Shown here: piece after piece, positions 20,441 through 26,600 of the stretch | Layout: every line of letters begins with the position of its first letter | How positions within the stretch are numbered: the stretch's first letter is position 1 | IMG/VR virus record: IMGVR_UViG_3300050821_004524 | Coordinates: 1-26,600 of that record | Origin: a virus | Strand: one strand, 5' to 3' | Length of the DNA stretch: 26,600 nucleotides | Position numbers and translations under genes: made by a program | Notes under the pieces: generated by a model | What the model saw: only the letters and a program-made list of their open reading frames with translations | Databases searched by the model: none | Told to the model about the DNA's origin: nothing

Positions 20441-23296
20441 ATGCCGCCACGCCGAAGGCCCACCTCCGAGTTCGAACAAACCCAGAGTGAAGCTGGGCCG
20501 CGCGTCGTTACGCTTGATTCTCCCATCGGCGGATACCAAGGATATGTCAGTCCTGACCTTCTCAGCCCTAAATTCTGGCAGGCTAGTTCCAATGTCTATG
20601 CTGGACAGTTTGGCGTCATTCGCCGCGCACGCTGGGCACCTGTAGTCAACAGCGCTTTCTTTTTCTCTGTCGGGAAAAGGATTATTGACCTCTACTCTTT
20701 TAATCCCACGGGAGCGCCAGCGCCATTCGTCATCATCGACAACAACAATCCTGCGCTGACAACTTCCATGCTTATCTGGAGATACGGGAATGCCTCTGCT
20801 GGAGGGCCCTTAGACTTAGTGAATTACCTGATTTTTACAGGGTCACAAGCGCCTTTCTTCGGGCCGTATATGCGGTACACGGCAAATCCGGGGATGATTT
20901 TGCAGGCAAATGGGCTAGTCCGATCAAAGCTATATTACGGGATACCCACAGTCGGCGCACTTCCGCCAAATGTTTTTTACATAGAGTTCTGGGGATTAGA
21001 CGCTCCTGATTCCTCGCCAGCCATCACCTTGGCCGCTGGGAGCACAGCGACGATTTCCGCCGCTCCTACAGGAGCGGTGCGGGCAAACAATATCGCTACC
21101 ATCACAACCACAGCCCCACATGGTCTGAGCACTGGCCAATACGTCGGCATTTCTGCGGTTACAGATACTTCCTTCAACACCTTGGCCGGTGTCGCAGTGC
21201 AAATCACAGTAACAGGCGCTTCTACCTTCACCTACGCAAATGCAGGTATTTCAACGACAAGCGGCAGCGGAACAGTAACATTCGGCATCACCAAGACGGT
21301 AGGACGCTCTTACCAATGGGCTTGGGAGAATGCTTTAACTGGCCATATTTCGGCTCCGAGTCCGGCCTCGCAATTTGTGAAATATACGAACCAGGTAGCA
21401 ACCATCGACCTGATTCAACCGGGGACCATTACTTCAAGCCTGGTGTCTACGACAGTAACAGGAGTAGGAACGCAATTCACGAGCGCTTGGGTAGGCAGAA
21501 GTTTATGGGTAGTTGGAGGATTTCTGGGGAATGTTGCTTCCGTGAGCAGCGCTACATCGCTGACTCTGGCAAACAATGCTGCCGTGGCCGCAGCAGGCGC
21601 TTCCTTCCAAGTATTTGACTTTCAAAGCACCCACATCCGGCTGTATGCCACAGGCGACGGCGGGTCTGTTTATTTCCTGATTGCTAGAAACCAATGGTTC
21701 AACGGAAATATTACTCTTGCAAATTCTGGCCTGGAGTTCACAGACACCGCCAACTCGGAGCCTCCCAATCCGCCATTTGGGAGTGAAATCACGCAGATTT
21801 ACAATGTGCCTCCGCCCATTGGCTCTTTCTTGCAGGATTATCAAGGAAGAGTGCTTGTCTATGGCGTTAAGGCCGCACTGCAAACTTTCTTCTACTCCAA
21901 TATTGAAGCAACGGTCGTCGGCCAGCCGCCTGAATCTTTCGGTACGCTTAACACTGTGACGCTTCCGATTGGCGACGGGCAGCTCTTTGGCATGGCCAAC
22001 TTACCCACGGGTTTGCTTATGTGGTCAAACCGTCAAGATATGTTCAAGCTGACAGGCCTGCTCACAGATAACACGGTAGCCAATGCCACGCAGTTGGGCG
22101 CAACGATTCAGAGACTCCCCTATAAGATTGGCTGCGCTTCGCCTTACGCCACTTCTGTAACTCCGCTTGGCGCTATCTGGCTATCGAGTGACCGCGAAGT
22201 GTGGCTCTTTACCGACCACTACGCTCCAAAGAATGTCGGGAAGCCTGTTCAGGATGTGCTCAATAGAATCAATGGTTCACGCCTAGCTTTTGCCAAAATG
22301 TCTTACTACAAACGGGGAGACAGGTCTTGGCTGGCGCTGGCCGTTGCTCTCGACTCCTCGACATTCAACAACAAACTGCTTCTACTGGACTTGGACCTAC
22401 TTGCCTCGAATGGTCAGCCATCGTTCTTCACCTTCGACCTGGCGACCAACGCTCCGACTTGGTATCAGTTCGACATCAACTGCGAGTCGATAGCAACAGC
22501 TTATGACGCAAATTCCGTAAATCACCTGCTCACTGGAGACGTAGACCTGATTACGGACGTGGACTGGCAGCCTGGATTTTATACCGTCAGCGCAGAGCAA
22601 ACCGTTACAGGCAGGGCGAAACTTCATGCCTTCGGCAATGAAGATGCCCACATGATTAAAACCTTCCAATGGATGCGCGTGCTTACCAACCAGCCTCCAG
22701 CTTCCTTGATAGGCAACTTCGCCGGGCATGGTTCTTATCTGACTTTGCAGGATTCAGGCGGGAGCAACTGGGATGTTTTTGTGCTCGACAATGGAAACTT
22801 GCAGGTAGTCGGCGGCTCAATTAGTACGCCAGCAACGTTCATCGTCAATGACCCTTCTAACGCCGCTTCTTGGCAGTTAGGAGTCTCAACGATTGGTTTG
22901 CTAACCATGACTTCGGTAGCCTTCAATGCCGGGTATCCGCAAGCACTGACGATTCAAAGCGTTACCGGAAACAGCGTTTGGGCTATCGGCACAACCTTGA
23001 TTGGGTTCTTGACCACCACCCCATCGGCAGGAACTGGCTGGGCATTTAGCATTGATGCTTTCGATGACGACGTGAACATCATAGGAGTGAATCCCTTGGT
23101 GACGAATCTTATTCCGGGCATGAGCAACAATGCCAACAGCTTGTTTCAAGAGTATTCCCCGGCACTATTCAAGTTTGGCGGGGTCATTCCCGTGAAGGGG
23201 CGCAGATTCCAGATTGGCGCTGTTTTACCGAGCACCCCTGGATTATATGAGTTGCGCGGCTATCAGGTGGGATATATTAACGTCGTGGGACGGTGA
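20441..23296 (+). CDS. Tail nozzle-like protein with inserted beta domains
   Basis: A 951-residue protein placed after the connector, the position of the tail nozzle (T7 gp12-like) in short-tailed phages. Its core looks like a beta-propeller-type protein, with aromatic- and glycine-rich strands such as AIWLSSDREVWLFTDHY and LDLDLLASNGQPSFFTFDLA. Inserts include a ThrSer-rich block (about 185-290), a GTITSSLVSTTVTGVGTQF block (about 327-397) like one in the connector-like protein, and a segment (about 766-860) like the product of 12747-13157. AGGTGAT precedes the ATG. The name rests on size, order and general character. Confidence 0.65.
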   Translation: MPPRRRPTSEFEQTQSEAGPRVVTLDSPIGGYQGYVSPDLLSPKFWQASSNVYAGQFGVIRRARWAPVVNSAFFFSVGKRIIDLYSFNPTGAPAPFVIIDNNNPALTTSMLIWRYGNASAGGPLDLVNYLIFTGSQAPFFGPYMRYTANPGMILQANGLVRSKLYYGIPTVGALPPNVFYIEFWGLDAPDSSPAITLAAGSTATISAAPTGAVRANNIATITTTAPHGLSTGQYVGISAVTDTSFNTLAGVAVQITVTGASTFTYANAGISTTSGSGTVTFGITKTVGRSYQWAWENALTGHISAPSPASQFVKYTNQVATIDLIQPGTITSSLVSTTVTGVGTQFTSAWVGRSLWVVGGFLGNVASVSSATSLTLANNAAVAAAGASFQVFDFQSTHIRLYATGDGGSVYFLIARNQWFNGNITLANSGLEFTDTANSEPPNPPFGSEITQIYNVPPPIGSFLQDYQGRVLVYGVKAALQTFFYSNIEATVVGQPPESFGTLNTVTLPIGDGQLFGMANLPTGLLMWSNRQDMFKLTGLLTDNTVANATQLGATIQRLPYKIGCASPYATSVTPLGAIWLSSDREVWLFTDHYAPKNVGKPVQDVLNRINGSRLAFAKMSYYKRGDRSWLALAVALDSSTFNNKLLLLDLDLLASNGQPSFFTFDLATNAPTWYQFDINCESIATAYDANSVNHLLTGDVDLITDVDWQPGFYTVSAEQTVTGRAKLHAFGNEDAHMIKTFQWMRVLTNQPPASLIGNFAGHGSYLTLQDSGGSNWDVFVLDNGNLQVVGGSISTPATFIVNDPSNAASWQLGVSTIGLLTMTSVAFNAGYPQALTIQSVTGNSVWAIGTTLIGFLTTTPSAGTGWAFSIDAFDDDVNIIGVNPLVTNLIPGMSNNANSLFQEYSPALFKFGGVIPVKGRRFQIGAVLPSTPGLYELRGYQVGYINVVGR

Positions 23297-23299
23297 CGA

Positions 23300-23863
23300 A
23301 TGCCAGCGATGTATATGGGGCGCGGAGGACTAGATGGGCTGTTCAGCCCCAAGCCGCCTAGTTCTGTCGGCCCTGTCAATGCCGGTCAGTTCAATTCTGG
23401 TGGTCTACCGATGCCCGGTCCGGCGCAAAGCGGAGGTTCTGTCAGCCCCATTACAACTCCTATGAGTGACCCCAGCGCTGCGCCTGCACCAACAGGCCAA
23501 CCGAATGTTCTAGGAGCGCAAAGCATCCGTGCCACAGGCGACCCCAAGGGCTACGACCCCAGCTACCTGCAAAACCTGGCTACGTCCATTGGGGCACTCT
23601 TTGCGCGTCCGCAAGGGAACATGAACTTCAATCCGCTCGGCAACTTGAGCGAAGTTAGTCCTCCATCCGGTCAGATGGGGAATGCGCCGGGATTTGGCGA
23701 GCCGCTGACATGGCTCCAACAAGCTCTAAATGGGTTAGGTTTTAGCTGGGCACTGCCAACTCCAGCGCCTCCCGATACTAGCCAGAATGGTAGCGGAGGA
23801 GGCGGGGGAAATAATGTGAGAAGGTATGGAGGCGGCGGCAACGCGCCGATGTACCCGCTATGA
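23300..23863 (+). CDS. Gly/Pro/Ser-rich low-complexity protein
   Basis: A 187-residue protein rich in Gly, Pro, Ser and Asn. It begins MPAMYMGRGGLDGLFSPKPP and ends with a glycine run (NGSGGGGGNNVRRYGGGGNA). Only the middle (YDPSYLQNLATSIGALFARP; WLQQALNGLGFSW) looks able to fold, as short helices. It lies between nozzle and ejection-type genes, so it may be a minor virion or chaperone-like protein. The stop overlaps the next ATG (ATGA). Confidence 0.55.
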   Translation: MPAMYMGRGGLDGLFSPKPPSSVGPVNAGQFNSGGLPMPGPAQSGGSVSPITTPMSDPSAAPAPTGQPNVLGAQSIRATGDPKGYDPSYLQNLATSIGALFARPQGNMNFNPLGNLSEVSPPSGQMGNAPGFGEPLTWLQQALNGLGFSWALPTPAPPDTSQNGSGGGGGNNVRRYGGGGNAPMYPL

Positions 23864-24210
23864 ACTACGGACTTCTAACGCCGGAGGAATGGCCGCAAGC
23901 GAAATTCATTCTGGATAGTTTTGGGCAAAACTTCCAGCAATATGGAGCGGCTATCATCGCTTCCTGTAAAGATGATGAACGCATTGTGGGACTTCATTGC
24001 CTGCACCCAGTGCTGCATGGCGAACCTGTGTGGATAGACCCTGACTACCGTGGCAGGGTGAATTTTCTATACATGAAAGAGCAACTGACTTCTTCGCTCA
24101 AGCCGGGAACGGAGTATTATGTGTTTGCGCCTGACAGGAAGATTTCCGTTATGGCTGGAGTCGCTGGCATGAAACGGCTCGCATGGGAAGTTTGGAAGGG
24201 AGTAGCCTGA
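23860..24210 (+). CDS. Possible GNAT-fold virion-associated protein
   Basis: A 116-residue protein whose strand-and-helix order suggests a small GNAT (N-acetyltransferase-like) fold. IVGLHCLHPVLHGEPVWIDP fits the central strands, YRGRVNFLYMKEQLTSSL the following helix, and TEYYVFAPDRKISVMAGVAG a late strand. The usual acetyl-CoA loop (R/Q-x-x-G-x-G/A) is not visible, so catalysis is doubtful. T7 gp13, a virion protein encoded after the nozzle, is known to resemble this fold, and the gene lies at a matching place here (inference). ATG overlaps the previous stop. Confidence 0.5.
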   Translation: MNYGLLTPEEWPQAKFILDSFGQNFQQYGAAIIASCKDDERIVGLHCLHPVLHGEPVWIDPDYRGRVNFLYMKEQLTSSLKPGTEYYVFAPDRKISVMAGVAGMKRLAWEVWKGVA

Positions 24211-24950
24211 TGCCTCCACTTTTAGCTGTAATCCCTGCACTCATCGCTGGCGGCGCAGGTGTAGCCGGGGCTGTAGAGGGCGCACAGGCTGGTGGACGGC
24301 AGCAAAAGGCTCTTACTCAGCAAGAACAGATTGCTCAACAGGAGATGGCCGACAAACAGGCGGCATTCAAGCAACTCACCGATTTCTTCGCTCCTTACCT
24401 CAAGGAAGGCAGCCCGTTTTTGCAGATGATTCAGCGCTCGGCGGCGGAGACTAATGCTACTGGAGCGAATAATGCAGCCGGGGCTGTCAGGGGCGGCGTG
24501 GAACGCAGTGGCATGGGCTACGGGCCTTCTGGTACGGAAGCAGCGGCGCTAGGCGGAGTGGCGACCGAAGCGGCAAAGACAGGTTCCTCGAACTATCTCC
24601 AGAACTTGCTGGCGAATGAACAGGTAAAATTCCAAGCAGCGCAAGGGATTCAAGGAGCAGGGCAGATGGTAGGTTCCCCGCAGAATCAACCGAACGTTAG
24701 TGCTCAGTTGCCATACCAGAGCACAGGCAGCGGGTTGACTGGATTAGCGCAAGTCCTGCAAGGAATTTTGAACAATACGAATACCAATCAGGTTCCCACA
24801 GGGCCATCGACTGCTGGTGGGCCATTGGGACCGATTATCGCTGGTGGGCCAGTAGGGACGGGGACGATTCCACCCCCAGGCGCTCCGCCACAGATTCCTG
24901 GCGTACCGGGGCCTAGTGGCACACCGACAACGCAGGGATGGACAATGTGA
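24210..24950 (+). CDS. Ejection-type internal virion protein (Gly/Ala/Gln-rich)
   Basis: A 246-residue protein. The N-terminus is hydrophobic and glycine/alanine-rich (LLAVIPALIAGGAGVAGAVE), able to enter a membrane. A Gln-rich helix (QQKALTQQEQIAQQEMADKQ) and further Ala/Gly-rich helical sequence follow, and the last 60 residues are a Pro/Gly-rich tail. This composition is typical of internal proteins of short-tailed phages that leave with the DNA and form a channel across the envelope. ATG at 24210 is preferred because it overlaps the previous stop (TGATG) and has GGAAGGGAG before it. Confidence 0.6.
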   Translation: MPPLLAVIPALIAGGAGVAGAVEGAQAGGRQQKALTQQEQIAQQEMADKQAAFKQLTDFFAPYLKEGSPFLQMIQRSAAETNATGANNAAGAVRGGVERSGMGYGPSGTEAAALGGVATEAAKTGSSNYLQNLLANEQVKFQAAQGIQGAGQMVGSPQNQPNVSAQLPYQSTGSGLTGLAQVLQGILNNTNTNQVPTGPSTAGGPLGPIIAGGPVGTGTIPPPGAPPQIPGVPGPSGTPTTQGWTM

Positions 24951-25873
24951 GCACTCCCAACCCAATTTCCTCAATGATGGGCCAAGCGCAACAGACGCTA
25001 AACAATCCAATGGCCTCGGCTGTCCCGCAGCCTTCTGGAACGATTGATTCAGGAACGCATCCGGTGATCGCGGCCATTATCAAGGCGCTCGCTGGTGGAG
25101 CAGGAGCCTACGGCTGGACTTCCATGCCGCCGCAGCAACGCATGGAAGCGCAAAACATGGAAGCGCAGAAGGCCGAGACAATGGCGCGGTTAGCGCAGAC
25201 TGGAGCCTACCAGCAAGGGGAGCTGGCCTATCGCGGAGATTTGGCCAAGACCGCAGCGGACAGAGCAGGTTCCTACGCCGAGGATGTGGAGAGCAAGAAA
25301 GCCTCGCGCGACACGCAGAACCAAATCAAGCAGCAGGCCGTTGACTTACAGCAGGAAAAGAGCAACTGGCAGAAAGAAATGGCGCAAGGGCGATTAGACC
25401 AAGCCAAAACGCGCATCTCGAACCAAGCCGCTCAGTTTGAGAAAACCTTCAAGCTCCGTGCTCAACAGGTAGGGATTGAACAGGCGAAGCTGGAACTAGC
25501 CGAGCAGGGCATGGGCATCAAGCAAGGCTTCCTTGATCTTGCCAATTCCGCTCTTAGCCAGAAGGGGACTGCCGAAGGATTGAACACCATCACCAAGCTG
25601 CAAGGTTTGGCCTACGAGCATCCGATTCTCTCGCAGGTATTCGGGCTGGACGATGTAACGAAGGCGGTCAGCGAATCGAAGGGTGCGGGGATACCGGGAG
25701 TAGGGACAAGTGCTCCACCCACGGTCGGCGCTCCGACATCGGCTCCCGTACAGACGCCAGCGCCAAACAAGATCGCCGCCAAACGGCAGCAGAAAACTCC
25801 GCCGAGTAGTGTACCCACCTTCCACTACGACGCGCAGGGGAATCGCATAGCAGGGCCGGGGACTTCACAGTAA
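24938..25873 (+). CDS. Coiled-coil internal virion protein
   Basis: A 311-residue protein with a glycine/alanine segment (45-60, HPVIAAIIKALAGGAGAYGW), a long Gln/Lys/Glu/Ala-rich helical region (about 66-205, likely coiled coil) and a Pro/Thr-rich tail ending in YDAQGNRIAGPGTSQ. Helix-rich proteins of this kind, in the ejection cluster, are usually released into the host with the DNA. Start is ATG at 24938, 13 bases inside the previous gene; a GTG at 24947 is an alternative. Its stop overlaps the next ATG (TAATG). Confidence 0.6.
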   Translation: MDNVSTPNPISSMMGQAQQTLNNPMASAVPQPSGTIDSGTHPVIAAIIKALAGGAGAYGWTSMPPQQRMEAQNMEAQKAETMARLAQTGAYQQGELAYRGDLAKTAADRAGSYAEDVESKKASRDTQNQIKQQAVDLQQEKSNWQKEMAQGRLDQAKTRISNQAAQFEKTFKLRAQQVGIEQAKLELAEQGMGIKQGFLDLANSALSQKGTAEGLNTITKLQGLAYEHPILSQVFGLDDVTKAVSESKGAGIPGVGTSAPPTVGAPTSAPVQTPAPNKIAAKRQQKTPPSSVPTFHYDAQGNRIAGPGTSQ

Positions 25874-26600
25874 TGCCGAACGATAGCATCATTGCGCAAG
25901 CCGCTGACGGGACACAGCACGTATTCCCGGCAGGCACGGACCCGTCTGTGATTGACCGGGCAATGAAGCAATACGTCTTGCCGCAAGTCAATGCTTCCAA
26001 CCTGAAGCGCAGTGCCATGGAGACTCCTTTCGAGGCGAAGAATAAGGGCGGGGCTGTTAGTGGTCCTGCTAGAGAAGCGGCTCTCGGAGCGTTCTCTGGC
26101 GCTGGTATCCCTGAAACACAGACTCCTATTAAGGACTTGGGTTCAAATCTAGTCCAGCAATTTCAGGACATGGCAGGTAAGAGAGGCGCGGAACAAGCCC
26201 TTAGAGCAAACCCCGCTGTGGCCATTCCTACAAGCCTAGCTGAAGGCTTTGGAAAAACGGCGGATGCTACTAATCCTCTAATCGACAACCTTTTCCGCTG
26301 GTTGAGCAACAACCTTGGCGGAAGAAAGTTTGACTACAAGCCAGTCGATGCCGGACAGACGGCCCACGATGTTACGTCATTCGCAACCCAGGCCGCCTTG
26401 CTCAAAGGTGGTTCTGAAAAGGTTCCAGAAGCGCTTGGTGACCTCTCTGGCAAAGCAGGATTGCGGAAGATGGGTCAAGAAGTCATGGGGCAAGGGCCAT
26501 CAAAGATTAACGTACTGTCCGACCAGCACGCCCATGCGATTTCCACTCAACAGCATCTTGCCACGGTAGCGGATGCCGTCCATCAAGATGCGCAAGCAGC
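25873..26600 (+). CDS. Partial large internal virion protein (runs off right edge)
   Basis: An open frame of 242 codons from ATG at 25873, overlapping the previous stop (TAATG), with no stop before the window ends. The N-terminus (MPNDSIIAQAADGTQHVFPA then GTDPSVIDRAMKQYV) has a short DGTxHxFPAGTxxxVIxRAMKxY segment that often opens large virion proteins of tailed phages. The rest visible (AREAALGAFSGAGIPETQTP; FRWLSNNLGGRKFDYKPVDA) is Ala/Gly-rich and helical. It is probably the long ejection protein; a cell-wall-degrading domain may follow beyond the edge, but cannot be seen. Confidence 0.6.
   Translation, partial: MPNDSIIAQAADGTQHVFPAGTDPSVIDRAMKQYVLPQVNASNLKRSAMETPFEAKNKGGAVSGPAREAALGAFSGAGIPETQTPIKDLGSNLVQQFQDMAGKRGAEQALRANPAVAIPTSLAEGFGKTADATNPLIDNLFRWLSNNLGGRKFDYKPVDAGQTAHDVTSFATQAALLKGGSEKVPEALGDLSGKAGLRKMGQEVMGQGPSKINVLSDQHAHAISTQQHLATVADAVHQDAQA

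Overview
The window looks like part of a tailed double-stranded DNA bacteriophage genome (or an intact prophage). It holds most of the packaging, head and tail-tube genes of a short-tailed, podovirus-like particle. Evidence is a terminase large subunit with Walker A/B and nuclease residues, a 788-residue portal, an acidic scaffold-like protein directly before a coat-like protein, a connector-like gene, a 951-residue tail-nozzle-like gene and then a run of ejection-type internal virion proteins. No tape-measure or sheath gene is seen, and integrase, replication, lysis and tRNA genes are absent. The host cannot be named from this sequence; genes are tightly packed with many ATGA/GTGA overlaps and mixed GC content.

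Layout. (1) 1-716, minus strand: a small operon led by a ribbon-helix-helix (RHH) repressor-like gene, followed by three small unknown genes, the last running off the left edge. A promoter with a perfect inverted repeat over its -35 box precedes it. (2) About 717-1498: a long non-coding stretch with hairpins and short direct repeats, placed where a packaging or control region would be expected. (3) 1499-4971, plus strand: small genes, a HTH protein that is probably the terminase small subunit, a second RHH-like regulator, a membrane peptide and the terminase large subunit. Two paralogous zinc-binding proteins bracket the small-subunit candidate and the RHH gene. (4) 4968-7396: a dense run of small overlapping genes, many with CxxC zinc or metal motifs, including an endonuclease VII/HNH nuclease and a ten-cysteine protein. 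(5) 7397-11512: portal, a free-standing LAGLIDADG homing endonuclease, and more zinc-ribbon genes mixed with a structural gene. (6) 11491-14261: four virion-type genes, one with nine tandem 34-36-residue aromatic/acidic repeats. (7) 14306-19469: a promoter, scaffold, coat protein and a chain of small structural genes, one with an Ig-like domain. (8) 19466-26600: connector-like and nozzle-like genes, a possible GNAT-fold protein, and glycine/alanine-rich and coiled-coil ejection proteins, the last cut by the right edge.

How it works together: the terminase pair (with the HNH nuclease nearby) would load DNA through the portal into a shell built from scaffold and coat protein. Connector, nozzle and repeat-bearing proteins would finish the tail, and the last genes would supply internal proteins ejected with the DNA. 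The most distinctive features are the concentration of small zinc-ribbon proteins inserted throughout the packaging module, two RHH genes behind similar promoters, and protein domains reused between neighbouring virion genes.
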